Shown here piece after piece: positions 50,801 through 58,776 of a DNA stretch of 64,000 nucleotides; the stretch's first letter is position 1, and every line of letters starts with the position of its first letter. Source of the DNA: Luteimonas sp. S4-F44 (GTDB lineage: Bacteria > Pseudomonadota > Gammaproteobacteria > Xanthomonadales > Xanthomonadaceae). The notes under the pieces are model-generated. The model saw only the letters and a list, made by a program, of their open reading frames with translations. It did no database searches and had not been told where the DNA came from. Position numbers and translations under genes: made by a program. Location of the stretch: the NCBI RefSeq assembly GCF_022637415.1, contig NZ_CP093340.1:1178001-1242000 (forward strand), written 5' to 3'.

Positions 50801-51994
50801 CTGCTCGGCGCCAGGCGCAAGGGCGGCGCGCGCTCGTGGGCGGGGCGCTACGAGGCTGAGGCGTCGGTCACCTTGCGCGACGAGTTCCTCGCGGTGATGT
50901 CGCACGAGCTGAAGAATCCGCTGAACCTGATCAGCGTCAATACCGAACTGATGGCCCGGCTGCCGGGCGTGCGCGAGTCGTCGAGCGCGATCGCCTCGAT
51001 CGAGACCGTGCGGCGTGCGATCCGCAGCCAGACCAAGATCATCGACGACCTGCTCGACATGTCGCGCATCCGCACCGGCAAGCTCGCGCTCAAGCCCGAG
51101 CCGGTCGATGTGGGCATGGTCGTCACCGAGCTGGTGGAGGTCGCGCGGCTCGATTCGGCATCGGTGGGCATCGAGTTCCGGATGCAGATCCCCGACGCGC
51201 CGATCATGGTGCGCGGCGATGCGTCGCGGATCGAGCAGATCGTCTGGAACCTGCTCAGCAACGCGATCAAGTTCACCCCGCAGGGCGGACGGATCTCGCT
51301 GATGGTCGGGGTCGAGGAGAACTACGTGCGCCTGCGTGTGCAGGACACCGGGCAGGGCATCGATGCGCAGTCGCTGCCGCGGATCTTCGACCTGTTCGGC
51401 CAGGGCACCGGGCGCGCGGTCGGCGGGCGCGGCGGCCTGGGCATCGGGCTGTCGCTGGTGCGGCAGCTGGTGGACCTGCACGGCGGCCGGATCGAGGCCC
51501 ATTCCGACGGTCCCGGTCGGGGCGCCATGTTCACGCTGTGGCTGCCGCGTTTCACCTACCCGCTGTTCGGGCCGGGCGAATCGGATGGCCGGCACGAGGC
51601 GATGCGCTGGGACGGGCTGCGGATCCTGGTCGTCGACGACGATGTCGGCACGGCCGACGGGCTGGCGCAGTTGCTGGAACTGCAGGGCGCCGCGGTCGTG
51701 GTCTGCCACGACGCGGCCCATGCGCTCGATCGGCTGGGAGTGCAGGCGTTCGATGTCGTGTTGTCGGACATCGGCATGGACGGCATGGACGGCTACGCCT
51801 TCGCTCGCAAGGCGCGCGCGCTGGCCGGCGCCGACCGGCTCGCGCTGGTGGCGCTGAGTGGCTACGCCCGGCCCAGCGACATCCAGGAGGCGAGCGCATC
51901 GGGGTTCGACGCGCACCTGAGCAAGCCGCTGTCGATGGATGCGCTGGCGGCGGCGATGCGCGACGTACTGGCCAAGCGCCAGCCGCAGGCCTGA
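47885..51994 (+). CDS. CheB-CheR-PAS hybrid histidine kinase with receiver
   Basis: A 1369-residue cytoplasmic signalling protein. Order: CheB methylesterase (about 22-205; Ser30 in GASAGG, catalytic Asp region SGTGSDGT), CheR methyltransferase (about 225-495; VWVPGCATGEEAYS, ISCRNLLIYL), a PAS-like segment (505-630), a long coiled coil of repeated S/N-E-E-L (663-752), two PAS domains (to about 965), HisKA with phospho-His1007 (MSHELKNPL), HATPase (WNLLSNAIKF, DTGQGI, GLGIGLSL) and a receiver with Asp1295 (SDIGMDG). No N-terminal receiver is attached to CheB, and no chemoreceptor or other che gene is nearby. Fusions of this type are known but their stimuli are not. Confidence 0.93.
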   Translation: MTDRYTGVPYGQDAALRSHLTFPVVGIGASAGGLVALRRLFEQAPATGGMAYVVILHLSPRHESQADQVLQRCTRMPVIQVNTPTPVEPNHVYVISPSKSLTMNDGYLRVSDVERPPGRHIAIDRFFRTLADAHMDRAIGIVLSGTGSDGTVGLARLKEQGGVAIAQLPEDAEYEDMPRSAIASGRVDFVLPAVEIPGKLVELWRNASRIQLPRPEPQAEHILETAPITGEAPEQAIRDILEILHSRTGHDFRHYKRATVLRRIERRLQVSLLSDLSAYCEHLRRDIDEPRALLDDMLIGVTNFFRDREAFEALERDIVPSLFDDGENGPRVWVPGCATGEEAYSIAILLADHADRLASPRGFQVFASDIDEHAIAIGRTGLYPEAILTDVPPARLRQFFSKEQNRYRVNKAVRDRVLFALHNALRDPPFSRVDLISCRNLLIYLDREIQMRLLEMFHFALRPGGLLFLGSSESADAAAQYFEVVDKRNRIFRARAQARGTRPLAMPSSRVFEAGPLQAPPPRTPRKEFSFVDVHQRVLEAYAPPSLIVDAESNILHISPGAGRYLRFSGGEPSRNLMAVIDPALRLDLRTTVYQALHTNGRAETRVRLDAGETGDPPARQLRLSAQPFRDQAAGADFLLVMFDEREAAPAQPPAPDRRAGDSEALLHLEQELQRTRDRLQATIEQSEASNEELKASNEELQSINEELRSATEELETSKEELQSVNEELITVNHELKSKVEETAKINDDLQNFISSTDIATVFVDAGLRIKRYTPKAELIFNIIPGDVGRCLLDITHRLEYPELADDAGNAFETLQLIEREIRSTDGKWYVARAVPYRTAENRIDGAVLTFVDTTSLRPADERRGQADASVLAPTDVAVLVADSQRQVISASGGVVDLLGYGERDLLGMRVDALYGEEERDSGQPAHDFAQAGAGMAVEGLRWYRNRRGDRTQCRVALSAIRAQDEVVAYVLLLGARRKGGARSWAGRYEAEASVTLRDEFLAVMSHELKNPLNLISVNTELMARLPGVRESSSAIASIETVRRAIRSQTKIIDDLLDMSRIRTGKLALKPEPVDVGMVVTELVEVARLDSASVGIEFRMQIPDAPIMVRGDASRIEQIVWNLLSNAIKFTPQGGRISLMVGVEENYVRLRVQDTGQGIDAQSLPRIFDLFGQGTGRAVGGRGGLGIGLSLVRQLVDLHGGRIEAHSDGPGRGAMFTLWLPRFTYPLFGPGESDGRHEAMRWDGLRILVVDDDVGTADGLAQLLELQGAAVVVCHDAAHALDRLGVQAFDVVLSDIGMDGMDGYAFARKARALAGADRLALVALSGYARPSDIQEASASGFDAHLSKPLSMDALAAAMRDVLAKRQPQA

Positions 51995-52099
51995 GTCCAC
52001 GCAGCAATTGCAGCCTGCGGGGCGAATCGGTGGCGCCCTTGTCACTTGCGCTCGCGTCGCTTGCCCGACGATGTCGGTTCTTGCCGATGGAGCCGAATC

Positions 52100-52315
52100 A
52101 TGGGCCACAGCGAATCGAACGACGACCGGCGCGGGCCGCGGGAACGCGAGCGCACGCCGGACGGGCCGCGCGCGCCCGGCGAGTCGCCGGCCAAGCGCGA
52201 TCAGGACGACCACAACGACCCGGCGGTGCAGCCCGGTGCGGCCGACGGCGCGCCGCCTCGGGGCGATGTGGGCGCTGCACGCGGCCTGCGCAAGTCGACG
52301 CGCGCCGCCGACTGA
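52100..52315 (+). CDS. Small charged disordered protein
   Basis: A 71-residue product, rich in Asp, Arg, Gly and Pro, with no hydrophobic core and so probably disordered. A GGAG ribosome site (52089-52092) is eight bases before the ATG. It follows the hybrid kinase by 105 bp on the same strand. I do not recognise it; the good ribosome site is the main reason to accept it. Confidence 0.5.
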   Translation: MGHSESNDDRRGPRERERTPDGPRAPGESPAKRDQDDHNDPAVQPGAADGAPPRGDVGAARGLRKSTRAAD

Positions 52316-52341
52316 GCCCTCACGTCCCCGCCTGGCGCCGG

Positions 52342-52569
52342 CTACGACGCCTCGTCGGTCTCGCCGTCGATCGACGCGCGCACCAGGGCGAGTAGGTGTG
52401 CGCAGCCACGTTGCGCGCGCGCGATACTGCGGGCGACGGCGGGGCGATCGTCGTGCTGGAGCAGCAACTCGATCATCTCCAGCGCAATGCCGACGCCGTT
52501 GGCCGCATTGCGCAGGTCGTGGAGCCAGGCGGCGTGCCTGGCTCGGGCATCCATCTGCGGCGACGCCAT
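52342..52569 (-). CDS. Small histidine-kinase DHp-like helical protein
   Basis: A 75-residue protein that looks like a stand-alone two-helix dimerisation/phosphotransfer domain: WLHDLRNAANGVGIALEMIELLL resembles the H-box (H-D/E-L-R-N) of HisKA, followed by a second helix RPAVARSIARAQRGCAHLLALV. There is no ATPase domain. AGGA lies eight bases before the ATG. It is convergent with the small charged gene beside the hybrid kinase. A role as an accessory or decoy in phosphotransfer is a guess. Confidence 0.65.
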   Translation of the reverse strand: MASPQMDARARHAAWLHDLRNAANGVGIALEMIELLLQHDDRPAVARSIARAQRGCAHLLALVRASIDGETDEAS

Positions 52570-52773
52570 CGGTCAGGTCCTGTGGGTGGGGGAGGGTGCG
52601 TCGCCAACGGGCGACGGCGCATCCACAGGTCCGGTGTAGCCACAGCCATGTCGCCGGTGCGTGCAGCACCGGCCGCGAGCGCGACGATGGCCGGAAGCCG
52701 TTGCCAATCGGCCTTCCGCGCGCGCCGTGCAGCGGGCCTGCGCGATCGCGCTCGGACGCCGCGCTCAAACGCG

Positions 52774-52802
52774 TTGACAAGCCGTGCACGGATCGACAAC
52801 AT
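52774..52802 (+). promoter_or_regulatory. Promoter of first tRNA-Leu
   Basis: A perfect TTGACA (52774-52779) is 17 bp before CAACAT (52797-52802), 15 bases before the tRNA. The second tRNA-Leu copy has the same arrangement. Confidence 0.7.
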
Positions 52803-52816
52803 ACGCGCCCTGACCT

Positions 52817-52903
52817 GCCCAGGTGGCGGAATTGGTAGACGCACTAGCTTCAGGTGCTAGCGGGGGCAACTCCGTGGAGGTTCGAGTCCTCTCCTGGGCA
52901 CCA
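52817..52903 (+). tRNA. tRNA-Leu (anticodon CAG), copy 1
   Basis: An 87-nt class II tRNA with a long variable arm (GGGGGCAACTCC), acceptor GCCCAGG/CCTGGGC, encoded CCA and anticodon stem-loop CTAGC-TTCAGGT-GCTAG, which reads CTG, the main Leu codon here. Identical to the copy at 54455-54541. Confidence 0.97.
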
Positions 52904-52934
52904 GGTCATCGCAGCCTTACCGACTGCGACAACG

Positions 52935-52958
52935 AACCCGCCGCGTGCGGGTTTTTTT
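52935..52958 (+). terminator. Terminator of tRNA-Leu copy 1
   Basis: AACCCGC/GCGGGTT stem with a CGCGT loop and a seven-T run. Confidence 0.85.
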
Positions 52959-53089
52959 GTCCCTGCCATTCCTGACCCGCCGCCGTGGTCGGGAATGGCG
53001 TCGCGACACGCGCCGGGCGTGTCCGACGGCGATCGTCCTGCCGACCGGTCCGCACGGTCCCGGCACCCGCGGGCAGGAGCGCGCGTGTC

Positions 53090-54382
53090 GTGTCCCGAGA
53101 ACTGCTGAAGCTGGTCCTGGGTCCGCTGCTGGGCTTGTTCATCGTTTGCCTCGGCAACGGCTTCGTCTCGTCGCTGACGGCGTTGCGGCTGGACGCGGCC
53201 GGCGTGTCGGACACGATGATCGGCATCGTGTCTTCGTCGTACTTCGTCGGCTTGGCGCTGGGCGCGATGTTCAGCGACCGACTGATCGTACGGATCGGGC
53301 ACATCCGTGCCTACAGCAGCTTCGCCTCGCTGACGGCGGTGACGTTCCTGCTGCAAGGACTGGTGTTCGATCCCTGGGCCTGGTTCGTGTTCCGGTTGAT
53401 CAACGGCTGGGCGATCGTCGGCATCTTCCTGGTGGTCGAGAGCTGGCTGCTGCTCGCGGGCGATTCGCGCATGCGCGGGCGCCTGCTCGCGGTCTACATG
53501 ATCGCGCTGTACGGCTCGGGCATGCTCGGCCAGCTGCAGTTGGGGGTGATCGATGGCTGGGGCGCGATGGCGCCGTTCATGGTCGCGGGCATGCTCGGCT
53601 CGCTGTCGGTGTTGCCGGTGGTGATCCTGCCGCGGGTCTCGCCCGAAGCCGGGGCGATCGAACCGCTGACGCCGCGCGATCTGCTGCGGGTGACACCCTC
53701 GGGCGTGCTCGGCTGTTTCGGCTCGGGCGTGGCGATCGCGGCGATCTACACCCTGCTGCCGATCTACCTGCAGCGCGTGGGCATGGATGTGGCCGAGGTC
53801 GGCCAGTTGATGGCCTGCACGATCCTCGGCGCGATGGTGCTGCAATACCCGGTTGGCCGCTGGTCGGACCGGCAGAACAGGCAGGTGGTGTTGCTGGTGC
53901 TCAGCCTGGCGTGTGCGGCACTGGCGCTGGCGATCCTGTGGCTGCCCGATGAGCGCTGGTTGCTGGCGGCCTTGCTGTTCCTGCTCGGCGGCGGAGTGTT
54001 CGCGATCTATCCGGTCGCGGTCAGCCACTCGGCCGACCGCGCCGCATCCGACGAACTGGTGCGGCTGATCCAGGGCCTGCTGCTGGTCAATTCCGTCGGT
54101 GCCGCGCTCAGCCCGCTGGTGATTGCGCCGGTCATGAACCAGGTCGGCGCGCAGGGGTTGTTCTGGTCGTTCCTGGTGCTCAACCTGCTGCTGGCCTGTG
54201 TGTTCCTGTGGCGACGCAGCACGTCGCCGGCGCCGCTGCCGGCCGCGCCGTTCGAGCCTGTGGTGCAGGTCTCGCCGATCGGTGCGGAGTTCCGGGTCAG
54301 CGAGGCGATGGTGCAGGCCTCGCTCGATCGCGAGCAGCAGGAGGAGGATGCGCTGCACACCGACGATGCACCGCGCGCCTGA
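53090..54382 (+). CDS. MFS transporter, YcaD-like
   Basis: A 430-residue major facilitator with about 12 membrane helices. The loop 2-3 motif is present as GAMFSDRLIVRIGHIR, and a second-half equivalent as GRWSDRQNRQ. It groups with the YcaD/DHA1 type of uncertain substrate; the last 50 residues are a soluble acidic tail. GTG 53090 follows AGGAG by ten bases; the frame is open further upstream into the tRNA terminator region but that part has no conserved sequence. It lies alone between two identical tRNA-Leu genes, so it may have been inserted or be prone to loss by recombination. Confidence 0.88.
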   Translation: MSRELLKLVLGPLLGLFIVCLGNGFVSSLTALRLDAAGVSDTMIGIVSSSYFVGLALGAMFSDRLIVRIGHIRAYSSFASLTAVTFLLQGLVFDPWAWFVFRLINGWAIVGIFLVVESWLLLAGDSRMRGRLLAVYMIALYGSGMLGQLQLGVIDGWGAMAPFMVAGMLGSLSVLPVVILPRVSPEAGAIEPLTPRDLLRVTPSGVLGCFGSGVAIAAIYTLLPIYLQRVGMDVAEVGQLMACTILGAMVLQYPVGRWSDRQNRQVVLLVLSLACAALALAILWLPDERWLLAALLFLLGGGVFAIYPVAVSHSADRAASDELVRLIQGLLLVNSVGAALSPLVIAPVMNQVGAQGLFWSFLVLNLLLACVFLWRRSTSPAPLPAAPFEPVVQVSPIGAEFRVSEAMVQASLDREQQEEDALHTDDAPRA

Positions 54383-54412
54383 CGCCGCCGCCGAATGGGC
54401 CGCGACGGCGCG

Positions 54413-54441
54413 TTGACAGCAGCGCACGCGCACCGCAAAAT
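54413..54441 (+). promoter_or_regulatory. Promoter of second tRNA-Leu
   Basis: Perfect TTGACA (54413-54418), 17-bp spacer, CAAAAT (54436-54441), 14 bases before the tRNA. Confidence 0.75.
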
Positions 54442-54454
54442 GCGCGTCTGACCT

Positions 54455-54541
54455 GCCCAGGTGGCGGAATTGGTAGACGCACTAGCTTCAGGTGCTAGCG
54501 GGGGCAACTCCGTGGAGGTTCGAGTCCTCTCCTGGGCACCA
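54455..54541 (+). tRNA. tRNA-Leu (anticodon CAG), copy 2
   Basis: Identical in all 87 bases to the copy at 52817-52903, with its own promoter and terminator, so both should be expressed. Confidence 0.97.
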
Positions 54542-54571
54542 GGTCACGCAGCCTTACCGACTGCGACAACA

Positions 54572-54595
54572 AACCCGCCGAGCGCGGGTTTTTTT
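54572..54595 (+). terminator. Terminator of tRNA-Leu copy 2
   Basis: AACCCGC/GCGGGTT stem, CGAGC loop, followed by five further T. Confidence 0.85.
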
Positions 54596-54597
54596 GT

Positions 54598-54996
54598 GCC
54601 TATCGCCCGCGTTGTAAGGCGCGTTCGGTGTCGTGCGAGGAGCGTTCTTCGCTCTTCTGCTGCCCGCTACGCAGTCCCTGCCCAGCACAGTGGCCGAAAG
54701 CGCGTGAAGTTCCGCTGCACGCCATGGTTCATCAACCCGAAGTCGGGTGGCAGCCGTCCTGAGCTGCAGACTGACGGCCGGTGGCCGCGTTAAGCGCGCC
54801 AGGGATGGCGCGCGCCCGAGTCAAGGCAGGACGCCTTGACCGAGGGGAGAGCGGCTTCCGGCCGACAGGCGGCTGCCCATCCGAAGTGAACCCCCTCCCG
54901 CACTCAAGAGCGGAAATTCACGTCTGTCCTTAATCGTATTCCCGCGCGCAGCGGCGAGGCCACTCTCGACGCGGGCCTCGCAGCGCCGGGTGTACC
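54598..54996. other. Non-coding gap with palindromes before rnr
   Basis: About 400 bp without a credible gene and with lower GC than its surroundings. It holds a GCGCGCCA-GGGA-TGGCGCGC hairpin (about 54796-54815), a GTCAAGGC-AGGAC-GCCTTGAC hairpin (about 54822-54842), and a stretch (about 54850-54890) that recurs inverted at 59208-59250. The GGGA-loop palindrome is also like one at 62246-62267. The rnr promoter should be near its right end. Confidence 0.5.
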
Positions 54997-57486
54997 ATGG
55001 CCGCAATGGCAAAACCTCCCAGCAAGCGCGGCAGCCGCCGCGATTCCGAACGTCCCGCCCCAGCCGCCAAGCGCGGCGAAGCCGGCGGATCCTCCCGCAG
55101 CGGCAAACCGGCGGCCTCGCTGCCGCCGTGGATGCCCGATCCCGGTCTGCAGCGTGCGCTGCGGTCCGGTGCGCGCTCCGGAGCGCGCCCGCCTGCCGAA
55201 CCCACCCCGGCGGCTCCACGCCCGCCGGCGTCGCGTGGCGGGCGGATCGACGACCCGCACGCAAACCGCGAAGCGGCCCGCTACGCCAATCCGATCGCCA
55301 GCCGCGAGGCGATCCTGCAACTGCTCGCCGACGCCCCCGGGCCGCAGACCGCGACCGAACTGGCCCAGGCGCTCGATCTGACCGATCCGGAGCGCTTCGA
55401 CGCGCTCGGCAAGCGGCTCGCCGCGATGCTGCGCGAGGGCCAGTTGCTGCAGAACCGCCGCGGTGGGCTGGTGCCGGCCAAGCGGCTGGACCTGATCCCC
55501 GGCACGGTGATCGCCAATCCCGAGGGCTTCGGCTTCCTGCGCCCCGATAGCGGCAGCGGCGACGACCTGTTCCTGCCGCCGGCCGAAATGCGCAAGGTCA
55601 TGCACGGCGACCGCGCCATGGCCAGCCTGACCAACGTCGACGCACGCGGCCGCCGCGCCGGTGTCATCGTCGAAGTGCTCGAACGCCGCACAACCCGGCT
55701 GATCGGCCGGTTCTCGGTGGAGTCGGGGATCAGTTTCGTGGTGCCCGACGACCGCCGGATCCAGCGCAATGTGCAGATCCCGCAGGACGCGCGGCTCGAC
55801 GCGCAGGACGGCCAGTTGGTCGTCTGCGAGATCGTCGCCCCGGGCGACGCGCGCCGACCGCCGATCGGCAAGGTGCTCGCGGTGCTGGGCGATGCGCTGA
55901 CCCCGTCGCTGGTGGTCGAGGCGGCGATCCACGGCCACCATCTGCCGCACGAGTTCCCGCAGCCGGTGCTCGAGGAGGCCGCGGCGGTCCCACTGACGGT
56001 CGAGGAACGCATGCTCGGCGATCGTGTCGATCTGCGCGCATTGCCGCTGGTGACGATCGACGGCGAGGACGCCAAGGACTTCGACGACGCGGTGTACTGC
56101 GAGCCCAACCGGGACGGCTTCCGTCTGGTGGTGGCGATCGCCGACGTCTCGAACTATGTGCGGCCGGGCACGCCGCTCGATGACGAAGCGCAGCTGCGCG
56201 CGACCAGCGTGTACTTCCCCGGTTTCGTCGTGCCGATGCTGCCCGAGACGCTGTCCAACGGCATCTGCTCGCTGATGCCGCGGGTCGACCGCATGTGCTT
56301 CGTCTGCGACATGCAGGTCGGTCGCGACGGCGAGGTGAGCGGCGCGAAGTTCTACGAGGCGGTGATGAACTCACACGCCCGACTGACCTACACCCAGGTG
56401 TGGAAGGCGGTGGGCGAGCAGGACGAGGACGCGCGCGCGTCGATCGGCGCGCTGCTGCTGCCGCAGGTCGAGCATCTGCACCAGTTGTTCCGCGTGCTGG
56501 CCAAGGCGCGGGCCAAGCGCGGCGCGATCGAGTTCGAGAGCTCGGAGGTGCGCTTCGTGCTCGACAATCGCGGCGAGGTCACCCAGGCGGGCATGCTGGT
56601 GCGCAACGACGCGCACAAGCTGATCGAGGAATGCATGATCGCCGCGAATGTGGAGGCTGCGCGCTTCCTGCTCGAGGCGGGCATTCCCGCGCCGTACCGC
56701 GTGCACGACAAGCCGCCGGAGTCCAAGTACACCGACCTGCTGGAATTCCTGAAGGAATTCGCGCTGCGCATGCCGCCTTGGGCGAAGGTGCAGCCCAAGG
56801 ACTTCACCAATCTGCTCAAGAAGATCCGCGATCGCAGCGATGCGACGCTGCTCGAGTCGGTGCTGCTGCGCAGCCAGAGCCAGGCGGTCTACTCGACCGA
56901 GAACCTGGGCCACTTCGGCCTGGCGCTCGCAGCCTACGCCCACTTCACCTCGCCGATCCGCCGCTATCCCGACCTGCTGGTCCATCGCGCGATCAAGCAT
57001 GTGCTCTCGGGCAAGCCGCTGGCGAAGTTCGACTACACCCCGCGGATGATGGAGAGCCTGGCGCTGCAGTGCTCTGAGCGCGAGCGCCGTGCCGACGAGG
57101 CCGAGCGCGAGGTCGACGAGCGTTACCGCGCGGCATGGATGGAGCAGCACGTCGGCGGCCAGTTCGACGGCGTCATCAGCGGCGTGACCAGCTTCGGGCT
57201 GTTCGTCGAGCTCGACCAGTCGAAGGTCAACGGCCTGGTGCACGTGACCCAGCTGCCGAACGATTTCTACCGCTTCGACCCCATCCGCCGGATGCTGACC
57301 GGCGAGCGTGCCGGCCGCGAGTTCCGGCTCGGCGACCGGGTGCGCATCCTGGTGCTCAAGGCCAGCCTGGAAGACCGCAAGATCGACTTCCGTCTGGTCG
57401 AGGAGGGCGCGCCGCAGCCCGGTGAGCCGAAGCCACCGCCGCCGCGCGGCAAACCGGCGAAGCGCGAGAAGGCGCCCTACCGGTAG
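54997..57486 (+). CDS. rnr: Ribonuclease R
   Basis: Processive 3'-5' exoribonuclease that degrades structured RNA and helps ribosome quality control. The 829-residue protein has a basic N-terminal tail, an HTH-like segment (about 95-155), two cold-shock OB folds, the RNB catalytic domain with IDGEDAKDFDDAVY (the Asp cluster) and TSPIRRYPDLLVHR, a C-terminal S1 domain (QFDGVISGVTSFGLFVELD) and a Lys/Pro-rich tail. Start ATG 54997 (or 55006). It is followed by rlmB across a 78-bp gap with a strong hairpin, the same gene pair as in E. coli. Confidence 0.97.
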   Translation: MAAMAKPPSKRGSRRDSERPAPAAKRGEAGGSSRSGKPAASLPPWMPDPGLQRALRSGARSGARPPAEPTPAAPRPPASRGGRIDDPHANREAARYANPIASREAILQLLADAPGPQTATELAQALDLTDPERFDALGKRLAAMLREGQLLQNRRGGLVPAKRLDLIPGTVIANPEGFGFLRPDSGSGDDLFLPPAEMRKVMHGDRAMASLTNVDARGRRAGVIVEVLERRTTRLIGRFSVESGISFVVPDDRRIQRNVQIPQDARLDAQDGQLVVCEIVAPGDARRPPIGKVLAVLGDALTPSLVVEAAIHGHHLPHEFPQPVLEEAAAVPLTVEERMLGDRVDLRALPLVTIDGEDAKDFDDAVYCEPNRDGFRLVVAIADVSNYVRPGTPLDDEAQLRATSVYFPGFVVPMLPETLSNGICSLMPRVDRMCFVCDMQVGRDGEVSGAKFYEAVMNSHARLTYTQVWKAVGEQDEDARASIGALLLPQVEHLHQLFRVLAKARAKRGAIEFESSEVRFVLDNRGEVTQAGMLVRNDAHKLIEECMIAANVEAARFLLEAGIPAPYRVHDKPPESKYTDLLEFLKEFALRMPPWAKVQPKDFTNLLKKIRDRSDATLLESVLLRSQSQAVYSTENLGHFGLALAAYAHFTSPIRRYPDLLVHRAIKHVLSGKPLAKFDYTPRMMESLALQCSERERRADEAEREVDERYRAAWMEQHVGGQFDGVISGVTSFGLFVELDQSKVNGLVHVTQLPNDFYRFDPIRRMLTGERAGREFRLGDRVRILVLKASLEDRKIDFRLVEEGAPQPGEPKPPPPRGKPAKREKAPYR

Positions 57487-57498
57487 AATGGATGCCCC

Positions 57499-57530
57499 TT
57501 CGGGGCCGGGGCCCGGGTCCCGGCCCCGAA
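57499..57530 (+). other. 12-bp perfect hairpin between rnr and rlmB
   Basis: TTCGGGGCCGGG / CCCGGCCCCGAA with an 8-base loop GCCCGGGT. A TAGAAT hexamer (57484-57489) lies ten bases upstream, so the hairpin could be the very 5' end of an rlmB mRNA, or an RNA-end stabiliser for rnr. No T-run follows. Confidence 0.6.
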
Positions 57531-57564
57531 ACGTTTGAGCCCTCCTGAGCCCGAAGCCCGACGC

Positions 57565-58329
57565 ATGAGCAGCAAACAGAACCAGTGGATCGTCGGCATC
57601 AATGCCGTCGCCGCGGCCGTCGAACACGACGCCGAGAACGTACGCGAAGTGCTGCTCGAGGCGGGGGCCAAGAACCCGCGGATCGTGGAGATCGAGACCG
57701 CCGCGCGCCGCCGCGACATCGACGTGCGCCGGGTCGCACAGCAGGCGCTCGACGGCGTCGCTGGTGGCCTGCGCCACCAGGGTGCGGTCGCGCGCTACGC
57801 AGCGGCCCGGACCTGGGACGAGCACGAACTCGAAGGCCTGGTGGAAGCGGCGGAAGGCCGCGCGCTGCTGCTGGTGCTCGACGGCGTGCAGGACCCGCAC
57901 AACCTGGGCGCCTGCCTGCGCAGTGCCGCGGCGGCCGGGGTCACGGCGGTGCTGATCCCCAAGGACAAGGCCGTGCAGGTCAACGCGACGGTGCGCAAGA
58001 CCTCGGCCGGCGCCGCCGACCATGTCCCGGTCGTGCGCGTGACCAATCTCTCGCGCAGCCTGCGCGACCTGCAGAAGCTCGGCGTGTGGATCTACGGCCT
58101 GGCCGGCGAGGCGAGCGCCTCGCTGTATGGCCTGGATCTGCGCGGCAACGTCGCGCTGGTGCTCGGCGGCGAGGCCGACGGCCTGCGCCGGCTCACCCGC
58201 GAGCATTGCGACCAGTTGGTGACGATCCCGATGCCTGGCGCCGATGCCGCCGGGGGCGTGGAGAGCCTCAATGTCTCGGTCGCCTCGGGCGTGGTGCTGT
58301 TCGAAGCCGTGCGCCAGCGGCTGGGCTGA
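57565..58329 (+). CDS. rlmB: 23S rRNA Gm2251 2'-O-methyltransferase
   Basis: SpoU-type SPOUT methyltransferase of 23S rRNA. The 254-residue protein has an N-terminal L30e-like RNA-binding domain (about 8-90) and the three SpoU motifs: DGVQDPHNLGACLRSA, ALVLGGEADGLRRL and IPMPGADAAGGVESLNVSVA. ATG 57565 gives the family length. It follows rnr as in E. coli and probably shares its transcript. Confidence 0.95.
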   Translation: MSSKQNQWIVGINAVAAAVEHDAENVREVLLEAGAKNPRIVEIETAARRRDIDVRRVAQQALDGVAGGLRHQGAVARYAAARTWDEHELEGLVEAAEGRALLLVLDGVQDPHNLGACLRSAAAAGVTAVLIPKDKAVQVNATVRKTSAGAADHVPVVRVTNLSRSLRDLQKLGVWIYGLAGEASASLYGLDLRGNVALVLGGEADGLRRLTREHCDQLVTIPMPGADAAGGVESLNVSVASGVVLFEAVRQRLG

Positions 58330-58395
58330 GCCGTGCTTGCCCGCCGGGGCGGGCGGGCGGATGATGCGATCGGCTTCCGCGTAGAGGAGAACGGA

Positions 58396-58662
58396 ATGGA
58401 CCTGCTCTGGCACCAATGGTGCGGCATCGTCGGCGCGTCGCTGATCGTGCTGGCTTACTTCCTGCTCCAAGTCACACGGCTATCGGGCGCTGGCCTGCCG
58501 TATCTGCTGCTGAATCTGTTCGGCGCCATCGGCGTGGTGCTCTCGCTCTATGGCGGCTTCGATGTCACCGTGCTGGCGATGCAGCTGGCCTGGATCGCGA
58601 TCAGCCTGTTCGGCATCGTCCGGACGCTGAGCGCCCGCAGTCGGGCGACCAGTCCGCACTGA
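58396..58662 (+). CDS. CBU_0592-like small membrane protein
   Basis: An 88-residue protein with three hydrophobic helices. The pattern GIVGASLIVLAYFLLQ, then LLNLFGAIGVVLSLYGGF, then WIAISLFGIVRTL matches the CBU_0592 domain family of unknown function. GAGGAGAACGGA before the ATG is a good ribosome site. It is 66 bp after rlmB and 114 bp before the sugE riboswitch. Confidence 0.8.
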   Translation: MDLLWHQWCGIVGASLIVLAYFLLQVTRLSGAGLPYLLLNLFGAIGVVLSLYGGFDVTVLAMQLAWIAISLFGIVRTLSARSRATSPH

Positions 58663-58776
58663 CGGCGACGCGTCCGACACGGCGCGTCCGACTACAGCGC
58701 GTCCGATCACGGCCGCGGCGGGTCAGGCCGCGGTCATCCCTCGCGTCATGGCCTGCGCCAGAATGCCGCGCAGGAA

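Larger units (their letters stand above)
52811..52960 (+). repeat. Direct repeat copy 1 (tRNA-Leu plus terminator)
   Basis: 150 bp, nearly identical to 54449-54597. The match covers six bases before the tRNA, the whole tRNA, the spacer GCAGCCTTACCGACTGCGAC and the terminator. Differences are confined to one extra T after the tRNA and a few bases in the terminator loop. Confidence 0.92.
54449..54597 (+). repeat. Direct repeat copy 2 (tRNA-Leu plus terminator)
   Basis: 149-bp counterpart of 52811-52960, in the same orientation, 1.64 kb downstream. Confidence 0.92.

Noticed and set aside
52811-54597. An integrated genomic island using tRNA-Leu as attachment site
   Set aside because: No integrase gene and only one ordinary gene lies between the copies, and both tRNAs are complete with their own promoters; duplication around a gene is all that can be claimed.
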